Source: Alphaproteobacteria bacterium (GTDB taxonomy: Bacteria; Pseudomonadota; Alphaproteobacteria; UBA2136; UBA6156). Taken from it: DNA of 27,301 nucleotides. Shown one piece after another: positions 7,361-14,859 of this stretch. The stretch's first letter is position 1. Each line of letters opens with the position of its first letter. A model generated the notes under the pieces. The model had not been told where the DNA came from. It did not search any database and saw only the letters and a program-made list of their open reading frames with translations. The position numbers and the translations under genes were made by a program. Location of the stretch: NCBI GenBank assembly GCA_027489415.1, contig JAIXZU010000157.1, positions 1 to 27,301 on the forward strand, read 5' to 3'.

Positions 7361-8983
7361 ATGAAAATCCTCTCGCTTATCCTGGTGTTATGCCTTGCCT
7401 CCTGCGCCAGAAATCATGCCACCGGCGGCTTGAACTTCTCGCTGGTATCGGAAGAAAAGGAGCGTGAAGTCGGCGAAGCCACAGCTCACTTTTTCCTGAA
7501 GTCGGACGGCCTCTATCGTCCCGCCTCCACTGCCACCCGTTATGTGAGCGAGATCTGTAACAAGGTCTTTGCGGTCACCGAAGCCGCCGCCACACCGGTC
7601 CAGTGCAACGTGCTGGATAGTCACGTCTTCAACGCCTCAGCCACACCAGGCTATATCCAAATTTACCGCGGTTTCCTGCCTTTCATCAGTTCAGAAGAGG
7701 AACTCGCCCACGTCATCGCTCACGAATCCGGCCACCTCACCGCCCGCCATACCAATAAGTCGCTTACACAGCAAATCATCGCGGAAACCCTCGTCACCGG
7801 CGCTGTCGCCTCTGTCGCTCAATCCACGAATGCCAACTATGGCGCTATTCGCGCGACGTCGGATATCGCCAGCATGGCCGGCGGCCTCACCCTCATGGCC
7901 TACAACCGCAGCGAGGAAACGGAAGCCGACGCCCTTGCCCGCCGCTATCTGGAACTGGCTGGATACGACCCCCGCAGCTCCGTCACAGCCAGCCGCGCCG
8001 CCCTACAAGCTCAAAGCTTTTTCCAAAGCCAGCAAATCGCCTTTAACAACGGCGAAATCGCTCCTAAATCACTCCTCGACACCCTAAAATCCTCCCACCC
8101 CGCCACGGAAGACCGCATCCAAGCCGCCCTGAAAGCCACAGGCGAGCCACCCGTCTTGGCTCCGGAGGCCGACCTCGGCCGCCAACGCTACATGGCCGCC
8201 ATCAATGGTCTGGCTTATGGTCCGGCGCGGCGTTATGGCATCGCGCGCTTGCATGAACTCGTCCTGCCGCAGCAACGCGTGGTCATTCCTTTGCCCGCAG
8301 GCACAACCACGGCGTATATCGGTAGCGGTAAATATCACTCTCTTGGTACGTGGCTCGTCGCCCACCCGCAAAGCGGCGCCTATATGCAAATCGCATCGCT
8401 GAAAACGCTGGCTGGCCATAACCCGGGCACCTATATCAAAGGGGTGTTGCCATTCCTGCACGGCCCCCTCCAACGCATCATGGTCGGCGTAGAAGTATCT
8501 AATACTGTCCCTGCAACCGAACCGGACCTCACGGCCGAGGAAGACACAGAATCCGCCGAAGCCGCAGCTATAGACGCCGCTTACGTCACTCCTCAAAGCA
8601 TCGGCTATACCGCCACCTACCATTACCTCAATTCGTCCAAACGCTTCCGCATCTTTGCCGTGTCAGCCCCTGCCACGGTGGATGAAATGCTCGTATTTAC
8701 CATTGTCTACCCGAACGAGGACACCCTGAAACGGGAGGACGACAACCTCATGTCCATCATCAAGAACATCAGTTTCCTCACCAAACGTCAGGCAAAACGC
8801 TACAAACAGCTTGAGCTTTTCACGTTTAAAGCCGATGTCGGCCAAACCGTAGCTCAGCAGGCCGCTCACCTGCCAGTCGGTGCGATGCAGGAAGAACTGT
8901 TCCGTGCAATGAATAACCTCCCAGCCGGAACCGATATGCAGCCGGGCCAACTCTACAAAACCATCCGGGACCCCAATCCCTAA
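7361..8983 (+). CDS. M48-family zinc metalloprotease lipoprotein, BepA-like
   Basis: A 540-residue predicted outer-membrane-anchored periplasmic protease. The signal sequence ends in the lipobox LASC with the lipidated cysteine at residue 15. The zinc site is HESGH at 121-125, with the third ligand in the SEETEAD block near 188, as in M48C enzymes (BepA/YfgC, LoiP), which degrade or chaperone misassembled outer-membrane proteins. After the protease domain comes a long C-terminal region of about 300 residues. It does not show clear TPR repeats and contains an acidic Thr/Glu stretch near residue 390; I do not recognise it. The gene is preceded by a hairpin and ended by a 14-bp hairpin, so it is probably monocistronic. 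Confidence 0.88.
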   Translation: MKILSLILVLCLASCARNHATGGLNFSLVSEEKEREVGEATAHFFLKSDGLYRPASTATRYVSEICNKVFAVTEAAATPVQCNVLDSHVFNASATPGYIQIYRGFLPFISSEEELAHVIAHESGHLTARHTNKSLTQQIIAETLVTGAVASVAQSTNANYGAIRATSDIASMAGGLTLMAYNRSEETEADALARRYLELAGYDPRSSVTASRAALQAQSFFQSQQIAFNNGEIAPKSLLDTLKSSHPATEDRIQAALKATGEPPVLAPEADLGRQRYMAAINGLAYGPARRYGIARLHELVLPQQRVVIPLPAGTTTAYIGSGKYHSLGTWLVAHPQSGAYMQIASLKTLAGHNPGTYIKGVLPFLHGPLQRIMVGVEVSNTVPATEPDLTAEEDTESAEAAAIDAAYVTPQSIGYTATYHYLNSSKRFRIFAVSAPATVDEMLVFTIVYPNEDTLKREDDNLMSIIKNISFLTKRQAKRYKQLELFTFKADVGQTVAQQAAHLPVGAMQEELFRAMNNLPAGTDMQPGQLYKTIRDPNP

Positions 8984-8987
8984 AAAC

Positions 8988-9019
8988 ACCGAGAGGCAGC
9001 CATGTGGCTGCCTCTCGGT
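8988..9019. terminator. convergent hairpin terminator
   Basis: A perfect 14-bp stem (8988-9001 with 9006-9019) closes over the loop ATGT. It lies exactly between the end of the plus-strand metalloprotease and the end of the minus-strand Nudix-like gene. There is no T-run on the plus side; the A-run at 8982-8986 gives a T-run only for the minus-strand transcript. Confidence 0.7.
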
Positions 9020-9024
9020 CATCG

Positions 9025-9957
9025 TCATGCAAAGCTGTCAACATCCAGCGCCCGTCGCCAGTCGGCTACATCCGTGCGTTGGGTTATCTGCTCAAAGGTT
9101 GGCGTTGCCAGCACTCTGGCAATACTCCATAGCATTTTGGGCTCAGGGGCAGTAATGCCAATCGCAGTCAGTGCAGCCTTGGCTTTGTCCAGTAGGGGAA
9201 TACACAACGCCGTCATCACAAAGGCCTGCGTCTGGTCAAAATAGCCCATATGACCATCCCGGATGAGTTCCAGTACGGTCCGCCGCTTCACAACATTCAA
9301 ACCGGCAATTTCAGGGTCACCGCCAGTCCGTGCAACATGGAGTTTGTAGCCCTCACGCATCGCCAGTACTTCAGCAGATGTTGCAAGGTAAACAAAAAAC
9401 CCGGCACGGATCCAATAAGCATCTATGCGGGAATCCACCTCACGCCATTCCATTGTGTCAACCAGATGAAACAACCGCGCAGGGTCAAACGGAAAGTGAC
9501 CGATTTCCTCGCCGTTCTCACGAATGGCTGCGGAAAAATCGCTTCCCCGGTCACTATCCTTAGCTTGTCCGCCAAGCACCCCAATCTTACCTTTGTTGTA
9601 AATATCGCCTTTGGTCACAAGCACGTGGTTATAGTCATTGTCCACATCGAGAATAATCAATCCACCGGCATGCTGGCCAAAGCCGTCCATAGCAACCTTA
9701 AAGGTGCTACGGGCGTCTAACCCGAGCATTGCATGGAGGATGCTATCCATCAGCTTTCCGCGTGGGCTGTCCGCCGTCGGCGCACTACCTTCTGCAAATT
9801 GGGGTTTTTTCTGATGATACAGGTCTTCCACTGTGGCAGAGGAACCAACCGCCACCAAAAGCAACTGAGCCGCCTCCATCACTGCCAACGGGTTGGCTTG
9901 CCCCTGCGCCGCCAGTGCGCTGTGCATTGTGCCAGACATAAGCTTTTCAGAATTCAT
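9025..9957 (-). CDS. Divergent Nudix-fold protein
   Basis: About 310 residues. A Nudix-box core REnGEEiG is at residues 146-153, preceded by GG about 16 residues earlier, with a small-residue helix (SAAI) between; this is the strand-loop-helix signature of Nudix hydrolases, which cleave X-linked nucleoside diphosphates. The spacing departs from the canonical G-x5-E-x7-REUxEExGU: the first glutamate is absent, so activity is uncertain. The N-terminal 80 residues and C-terminal 100 residues are not recognised. GGAGG lies 8 bases before the ATG at 9957, which rules out the longer frame beginning at 9990. It is divergent from mdh and convergent with the metalloprotease. Confidence 0.6.
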   Translation of the reverse strand: MNSEKLMSGTMHSALAAQGQANPLAVMEAAQLLLVAVGSSATVEDLYHQKKPQFAEGSAPTADSPRGKLMDSILHAMLGLDARSTFKVAMDGFGQHAGGLIILDVDNDYNHVLVTKGDIYNKGKIGVLGGQAKDSDRGSDFSAAIRENGEEIGHFPFDPARLFHLVDTMEWREVDSRIDAYWIRAGFFVYLATSAEVLAMREGYKLHVARTGGDPEIAGLNVVKRRTVLELIRDGHMGYFDQTQAFVMTALCIPLLDKAKAALTAIGITAPEPKMLWSIARVLATPTFEQITQRTDVADWRRALDVDSFA

Positions 9958-10005
9958 GTAAAATCCTCCAAGCACCCTCAGGTTTTCCAATAAAACGAGA
10001 TAACT

Positions 10006-10044
10006 AGGTGCATCAACACCTATGTAACGTATACATATAAGGTG
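10006..10044. promoter_or_regulatory. inverted-repeat cluster (AGGTG/CACCT) between nudix-like gene and mdh
   Basis: AGGTG (10006), CACCTATGTA (10017-10026), TACAT (10032) and AGGTG (10040) form overlapping inverted repeats, with an ATA bulge in the right arm of the longer one. The stretch is AT-rich and lies in the 173-base region between divergent genes, about 50 bases upstream of the Nudix-like start and 90 upstream of mdh. It could be an operator; no regulator can be named. Confidence 0.35.
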
Positions 10045-10130
10045 CGCAACTTGAAATCGACCTTCTCAAGTCCCGAAATTCGGATTATCCTCGCCACATC
10101 TCAAAAAAGCCAAATAAAGGAAATCACCCC

Positions 10131-11075
10131 ATGCCCAACCCCAAAATTGCCCTGATTGGCGCCGGTAACATCGGCGGCACACTGGCCCACCTCGCCGCCC
10201 TGAAAAACCTCGGCGATGTCGTGCTGGTGGACGTCGCCGAAGGCGTCCCCCAAGGCAAAGCGCTGGATCTCTCTCAATCCGGCCCCGTTGAAGGCTTCAG
10301 CTACAGCATCACCGGCAGTAACGACTATAAGGCCATCAAGGGCGCGGACGTCTGCATCGTCACCGCCGGTATCGCCCGTAAACCGGGAATGAGCCGAGAC
10401 GACCTCATCGCCACCAACACCGGCATCATCAAAAAAGTTGGCGCTGAAATCAAAAAGCACGCTCCCAACAGCTTTGTTATCGTCATCACCAACCCACTGG
10501 ATGCCATGGTCTACGTCATGCAGATGGTCACTGGCTTCAAACCCAACAAGGTTGTCGGTATGGCCGGAGTCCTCGATAGCTCCCGCTTCCAGTTCTTCCT
10601 CAGCGAAAAACTGGGCGTCAGCATGAAGGACATCAAAACCTTCGTTCTCGGCGGCCACGGGGACACCATGGTACCAATGGTCAACTACACCAGCATCGCC
10701 GGTATCCCCGTCACCCAGTTCGTAAAGTCTAAAAAACTCGCCCAGAAGGATCTCGACGCGATGATCGCCCGCACCACCAACGGCGGTGCCGAAATCGTCT
10801 CACTGCTCAAAACCGGCTCCGCCTACTACGCTCCGGCATCCTCCGCTATCGCAATGGCCGCCTCTTACCTGCGGGATGAAAAGCGCCTCCTGCCCTGCGC
10901 AGCCTACTGCACCGGTGAATATGGCGCCAAAAAGCTCTATGTGGGCGTCCCCGCCATTATCGGTGCCAAGGGTGTGGAAAGCATTATCGAAGTGGAGCTC
11001 ACTGCCGCCGAGAAGAAAATGCTCGCCCATAGCATTGCTGCGGTTCAGGAACTTTGCAAAGTCACTAAGGTCTAA
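10131..11075 (+). CDS. mdh: Malate dehydrogenase (NAD-dependent, LDH-like class)
   Basis: A 314-residue TCA-cycle enzyme that oxidises malate to oxaloacetate with NAD. The NAD-binding glycine motif is GAGNIGG (residues 10-16), followed by the acidic residue in LVDVAEG that selects NAD over NADP. The substrate-loop motif ARKPGMSRDD carries the arginines that bind the dicarboxylate, and the catalytic His is in LGGHGDTMVPM. Length matches the LDH-like MDHs of alphaproteobacteria and Bacillus, not the E. coli dimeric type. AAAGGAA lies 8-10 bases before the ATG. A terminator follows directly, so mdh is not in one simple operon with sucC here. Confidence 0.97.
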   Translation: MPNPKIALIGAGNIGGTLAHLAALKNLGDVVLVDVAEGVPQGKALDLSQSGPVEGFSYSITGSNDYKAIKGADVCIVTAGIARKPGMSRDDLIATNTGIIKKVGAEIKKHAPNSFVIVITNPLDAMVYVMQMVTGFKPNKVVGMAGVLDSSRFQFFLSEKLGVSMKDIKTFVLGGHGDTMVPMVNYTSIAGIPVTQFVKSKKLAQKDLDAMIARTTNGGAEIVSLLKTGSAYYAPASSAIAMAASYLRDEKRLLPCAAYCTGEYGAKKLYVGVPAIIGAKGVESIIEVELTAAEKKMLAHSIAAVQELCKVTKV

Positions 11076-11086
11076 CCGCAACACTC

Positions 11087-11113
11087 AAAACGGCCCGCAA
11101 GGGCCGTTTTTTT
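11087..11113 (+). terminator. rho-independent terminator of mdh
   Basis: AAAA-CGGCCC (11091-11096), loop GCAA, GGGCCG (11101-11106), then seven T. It is the canonical layout, 12 bases after the mdh stop. Confidence 0.92.
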
Positions 11114-11221
11114 ATGAAGCGAAGCCAAACCGTATCCCAAACATCACACAAATCCTGCCCCAAATCAGCTAAACCACGCATACACATTGTAAAAACAAAA
11201 CCTGATACTTATCATTTAACT

Positions 11222-12283
11222 ATGAAAATAGCTCCCCCGCTCTCTATCTGCACATCCATGGCTTGCGCCGCGGTTATGGTTGTCTCCTCTCTTCTCATGT
11301 CATTCCCAGTGAACGCTGAAGTTGGCTCATCAAAGGATCGCGGCTACGGTGGCGGTAGTTCAAGCGGCAGCAAATCATCAGGTGGCGGCTACGGTGGCCG
11401 GGATGAAGGCGACCGCGCAAGTGCCGACCGCAGCCAGAAAAGCAGCGGTGGCGGGAGGTCAAGCTCTTCAGGCTCACAACGCGGGTCAAACAATGGTTAC
11501 GGCGGTGCAAATGAAGGTAGCCGTGCACAGGCGGACCGCGATCAAAGAAGCAATGGTGGAGGTCGCTCAAGTTCTTATTCAGGCGGCGGGTCAGGTTCAG
11601 ACAAAGACTATTCCGGTAACAGAAACAGCCCGAATGCACGCGGTGGCATGTCAACAAAAGATGCGGCTGGTAAAGCATCCAAAGACATCAACTCCGTCAA
11701 AAACATGAAAACCTATGACCCCATCACCAAGGAAGTTCGCCAGAAAATGGGCGAAATCAACGCAATGGGTAACGCCGCCAACGCCGCCCGCTCAGCTAAC
11801 TTTGAAAAAGCCCTCAAAGGCAGTGTGCCAGCCACAAGTGGTCAAAACCTCAAGTCCGTCACGAACAAGAATTTTGGTGGCCTCGCTACGGATGACAAAG
11901 TTACAAAGGGTCCGACAGTAGCTGCTGCGAAGGAGCTTGAGGATAAAAAAACCAAAAACACGGCCGTGAAAGATAATGCGGCAACTCCATCTGCTCAAAC
12001 GAAGCAGGAAGATGCCAGAAACCCCAAAACGGATGAACTCCTTGGTCCTGTAAATCCCGTAACAGCTATTACAACCGCACTGCCATCACTGGAAGACGTT
12101 CTTAATGGTAAAGTAAAGCTCACGGCACCGAAAAATCCGGTGATAGCAACGGGGGACTCCGACCGTTGCATCATCAGCAGTACACTGGTGGACGGTGTGA
12201 AGAAAATGCGCCGCCTCTGTAACTGCAATAAGCAAACTTACGTGGAAAACGGGGTCCAGAAAACCGTCACACGGTGCTACTAA
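11222..12283 (+). CDS. Secreted Gly/Ser-rich repeat protein, unknown function
   Basis: About 353 residues. A signal peptide of some 30 residues (MKIAPPLS... ending VNA-EV) is followed by a low-complexity Gly/Ser/Arg region of about 110 residues with repeat units that begin GYGG and contain EGxRAxADRxQ and GGGRSSS. Then comes a Lys/Ala-rich, probably disordered or helical middle (residues 140-300) and a compact C-terminus of about 40 residues with four cysteines (DRC, LCNC, TRCY). The ATG at 11222 was chosen because it opens the signal peptide; a frame extension to 11114 overlaps the mdh terminator. There is no ribosome site, but TTGTAA, 16 bases, TTATCA lies with its -10 box 7 bases before the ATG, consistent with a leaderless mRNA. 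No family recognised. Confidence 0.75.
   Translation: MKIAPPLSICTSMACAAVMVVSSLLMSFPVNAEVGSSKDRGYGGGSSSGSKSSGGGYGGRDEGDRASADRSQKSSGGGRSSSSGSQRGSNNGYGGANEGSRAQADRDQRSNGGGRSSSYSGGGSGSDKDYSGNRNSPNARGGMSTKDAAGKASKDINSVKNMKTYDPITKEVRQKMGEINAMGNAANAARSANFEKALKGSVPATSGQNLKSVTNKNFGGLATDDKVTKGPTVAAAKELEDKKTKNTAVKDNAATPSAQTKQEDARNPKTDELLGPVNPVTAITTALPSLEDVLNGKVKLTAPKNPVIATGDSDRCIISSTLVDGVKKMRRLCNCNKQTYVENGVQKTVTRCY
11342..11602 (+). repeat. in-frame imperfect repeats encoding GYGG units
   Basis: Units start at GYGG codons at 11342, 11387 and 11495. The last two are 108 bases (36 codons) apart and align over GYGGxxEGxRAxADRxQ and GGGRSSS. The first unit is a shorter, partial copy. Confidence 0.7.
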
Positions 12284-12303
12284 CAGTTAGCTAAATGTAA
12301 CGA

Positions 12304-12331
12304 CGAGGGCTGCAAGCCCTCGTTTGCTTTT
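12304..12331 (+). terminator. terminator of the Gly/Ser-rich protein gene
   Basis: CGAGGGC (12304-12310), loop TGCAA, GCCCTCG (12316-12322), followed by TTTGCTTTTT. It sits 21 bases after the stop codon. Confidence 0.85.
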
Positions 12332-12460
12332 AGGTTAATGTCCGACATCCGAAGTCGGTAATCCTAAAAAGGGTGGCGGCTGTCATAAGCTGCCACTTAA
12401 CTGCCCTATTCGTATGCACTGCCACCGCCTGTGCTGCCTTTCGCAAGCCGCCTATTTGCG
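12331..12460 (+). promoter_or_regulatory. structured region upstream of sucC, three hairpins
   Basis: The 202 bases between the terminator and sucC hold three potential stem-loops in a row. The first is TAGG-TTA/CCGAC paired with GTCGG/TAAT-CCTA (12331-12366). The second is GTGGCGGCT with AGCTGCCAC, 9 bp with one G-U pair (12373-12396). The third is CGCAA with TTGCG (12442-12460). No open frame longer than 16 codons was found. It may be a structured mRNA leader; conserved RNA motifs upstream of suc genes are known in other proteobacteria, but I cannot match this to one. Confidence 0.4.
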
Positions 12461-12524
12461 CTAAAGTCCCGTCGTCAATTCATTCACTGAATCCGAATAA
12501 CAGCCGCAAACGGGGGCCAATTAC

Positions 12525-13685
12525 ATGAACATCCACGAATATCAAGCCAAGGAACTCTTCCGCAAATTCGGCGTCGCCGTGCCGGAAGGCTTTGTGGCAG
12601 CCAATGGCGCCGAAGCTGAGGCTGCCGCAACCAAGCTCGGCACCCCTGTTGTCGTGGTCAAGGCGCAGGTTCACGCTGGTGGCCGCGGAAAGGCTGGCGG
12701 GGTTAAGGTTGTGAAGTCTCCCGCCGCCGCGCGCGAAGCCGCCGATGCCCTTATCGGCAAGAATCTGGTCACCTTCCAGACCGACGCCAAAGGCCAGCCT
12801 GTCAATAAAGTCTATGTTGAATCCGGCGTAGATATCGCGCGCGAACTCTACCTCGCCATCACGCTGGACCGCGGCCAAGGCCGCCTCGTCCTCATGGCCT
12901 CCACCGAAGGCGGTATGGAAATCGAGGAAGTCGCCCATTCGCACCCCGAAAAAATCTTCCGCGAAACGATCGACCCCGCCCTCGGTCTCATGCCCTACCA
13001 GGCTCAAAACATTGCCTTCGCCCTCGGCCTGAAAGGCGATGAAATCAAAAACGCCATCAAGTTCATGATGAACCTCGCCAAGGCCTACACGGACCTCGAC
13101 TGCGCCATGATCGAGATCAACCCGCTCGTTATCACCGGCCAAGGCGGCGTCATGGCGCTGGACGGTAAGGTGAGCTTCGATGACAACGCCCTCTTCCGTC
13201 ACAAGGACATCGCCGAACTCAACGACACCACGCAGTCGGACTCCCGCGAAGTCGAAGCCGCAAAGTACGACCTCAACTACGTTGGCTTAGAAGGTGAAAT
13301 TGGCTGCATGGTCAACGGCGCCGGCCTTGCCATGGCGACCATGGACGTCATTAAGTTCGCCGGTTCCGAACCCGCCAACTTCCTCGATGTCGGCGGTGGC
13401 GCGGACGAAGAAAAAGTCACCGCTGCTCTGAAAATTATCCTCGGAGACCCGCAGGTAAAGGGTGTTCTCATCAACATCTTCGGCGGTATCATGAAGTGCG
13501 ACATCATCGCCAACGGTATCGTTGCCGCCTGCAAAACCGTGAACCTCAGCGTCCCCATGGTCGTCCGCCTCGAGGGTACCAACGTGGAACTGGGTAACGA
13601 CATCCTCGCGAAATCCGGCCTCCCCATCATCACCGCGAACAGCCTCGCCGACGGCGCTGCTAAAATTGTTGCAGCCATTAAATAG
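12525..13685 (+). CDS. sucC: Succinyl-CoA ligase (ADP-forming) beta subunit
   Basis: A 386-residue ATP-grasp protein that, with SucD, interconverts succinyl-CoA and succinate with substrate-level ATP synthesis. It opens with the family signature MNIHEYQAKELF, has the ATP-grasp glycine segment GGRGKAGG near residue 48, the metal-binding EINPL motif near residue 197, and the C-terminal CoA-ligase domain with GGGAD and NIFGGI. Length equals that of typical SucC (386-390). GGGGG lies about 9 bases upstream of the ATG. The strong GCC/CTC/ATC codon preference suggests high expression. sucD does not follow directly: two unrelated genes intervene. Confidence 0.97.
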   Translation: MNIHEYQAKELFRKFGVAVPEGFVAANGAEAEAAATKLGTPVVVVKAQVHAGGRGKAGGVKVVKSPAAAREAADALIGKNLVTFQTDAKGQPVNKVYVESGVDIARELYLAITLDRGQGRLVLMASTEGGMEIEEVAHSHPEKIFRETIDPALGLMPYQAQNIAFALGLKGDEIKNAIKFMMNLAKAYTDLDCAMIEINPLVITGQGGVMALDGKVSFDDNALFRHKDIAELNDTTQSDSREVEAAKYDLNYVGLEGEIGCMVNGAGLAMATMDVIKFAGSEPANFLDVGGGADEEKVTAALKIILGDPQVKGVLINIFGGIMKCDIIANGIVAACKTVNLSVPMVVRLEGTNVELGNDILAKSGLPIITANSLADGAAKIVAAIK

Positions 13686-13696
13686 ATCATCACAGC

Positions 13697-14134
13697 ATGA
13701 ACATAATCCTCACTCTCCTCCTCGGCGCCTTGGTTCCTTGGTTACTGGTTCCTGCCGCACAGGCGCAGGGCTTTGACCTCAACGCCCTGCAAAAGCAAAT
13801 GGCCGCCAACCCTGCCATGCAGCAAATGCAACAGCAGATGATCCAACAAGCCCTGCTCGAAGCCTCGAAAAATCCGCAGATGATTGCCCAAATGGCCAAC
13901 GCCCTCAGCCCGCAGCAACAAGCCACGATCATGCAGCAGGCTATGGCCATGGGGCAGAAAATGTTCACACCGGCCGAACAAGCCAAACTGGCTGAGTTCA
14001 CATCGTCACCGGAAGGTGCCTCAATTGCGGCTAAGCTTCCCCAAATGGCCCAGCAACTGGCGCCAGTCGTGCTGCAAATGTACGCCGCCTCCATGGCTCC
14101 TGCGGCCAAGGTTGCTCCGGCTGCAGGCAAGTAA
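13697..14134 (+). CDS. Exported Gln/Met/Ala-rich helical protein
   Basis: A 145-residue predicted periplasmic protein. A signal peptide of about 23 residues ends AQA-QG. The mature part is almost all helix-forming and rich in Gln, Met and Ala (runs such as QQMQQQMIQQALLEA), with a second block of MxQQAMAMGQKMF type, and ends in an Ala/Pro/Lys tail. No catalytic motif or cysteine is seen and I do not recognise a family. It begins 11 bases after the sucC stop and ends 16 bases before the DUF805 gene, so it is almost certainly cotranscribed with the suc genes. Confidence 0.75.
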   Translation: MNIILTLLLGALVPWLLVPAAQAQGFDLNALQKQMAANPAMQQMQQQMIQQALLEASKNPQMIAQMANALSPQQQATIMQQAMAMGQKMFTPAEQAKLAEFTSSPEGASIAAKLPQMAQQLAPVVLQMYAASMAPAAKVAPAAGK

Positions 14135-14150
14135 TCTGAAGGCATAACCC

Positions 14151-14846
14151 ATGAAAAACCTCCTCGGCTTCATGTTTGGCTACGGCGGCCGTGGCAACGG
14201 CGTGCTGGGCTGGAACACGCGCCTTTCGCAGCCGGACCACCTCTACCATCAGGGCCGTAATTGCATTTCCATGGCAATTTACGCCCTGTTTCTCGTGGCT
14301 GTGTACATCGCGGGTATTGCACTTGCCTCAGCAACGGGCTTCTCGGCAGATGGCTCCAACAGCCTCATCCTCGTCGCTGTCATGGTCTTGCTGTCGCTGC
14401 CCATGTTCTACCTTACCTTTGCCACCATTAAACTAACAATCCTTCGCCTGCACGACTTTAACATTTCAGGCTGGTGGATTCTCTACAGCCTCATCCTGAT
14501 GGTCGCAGACTTCTGCCTCGAAGGCTTCTTCCCTGCTTTCACCGTCTTTGTCTCAGTGCAGAGCCTTGTCTATCTGGGGTTGCTCATCTGGCCAGGGGCA
14601 CTGGAAGCCAATAAGTATGGAGACATTACCCTAAACTCCACCGCTACAAAACATCGCTGGGTTCGCGTTGTGCCGCTGGCCACGTGGGTTCTCGGCTGGG
14701 TAGTGGGTATGCTGTCCTTATTCATGGCGGCCTACTTCACCTCCCATGCCGCCGAAAGCACTGCGGAGCTCGAAACCCTCATGGCAGGCCAGGGCATCAA
14801 CCTCACCGCACCCATCAACATTTCCCCAACCCTTTCCAATCAGTAA
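14151..14846 (+). CDS. DUF805-family inner-membrane protein
   Basis: A 231-residue polytopic membrane protein. The DUF805 hallmark RLHDFNISGWW is at residues 99-109 and the closing WPGALEANKYG is at 147-157. Hydrophobic segments are at about 40-60, 71-92, 108-124, 128-147 and, beyond the usual family length, 174-194. The extra C-terminal helix and a 35-residue tail make it longer than the common 110-160 residue members. The molecular function of DUF805 is not established. It lies 16 bases after the exported protein gene and 13 bases before sucD, inside the sucC-sucD interval. Confidence 0.85.
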   Translation: MKNLLGFMFGYGGRGNGVLGWNTRLSQPDHLYHQGRNCISMAIYALFLVAVYIAGIALASATGFSADGSNSLILVAVMVLLSLPMFYLTFATIKLTILRLHDFNISGWWILYSLILMVADFCLEGFFPAFTVFVSVQSLVYLGLLIWPGALEANKYGDITLNSTATKHRWVRVVPLATWVLGWVVGMLSLFMAAYFTSHAAESTAELETLMAGQGINLTAPINISPTLSNQ

Positions 14847-14859
14847 GAAAGTCAAACCC

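Noticed and set aside
11342..11602. CRISPR or other spaced-repeat array
   Set aside because: The repeats are in-frame, imperfect and encode Gly/Ser units of a signal-peptide protein; no constant direct repeat with variable spacers is present.
12415..12465. A 16-codon frame (MHCHRL...) upstream of sucC as a leader peptide
   Set aside because: No ribosome site, and no run of regulatory codons or terminator/antiterminator pair was evident.
12480..13202. A 240-codon minus-strand frame opposite sucC
   Set aside because: Antisense of a confidently identified TCA-cycle gene, with no supporting start signal.
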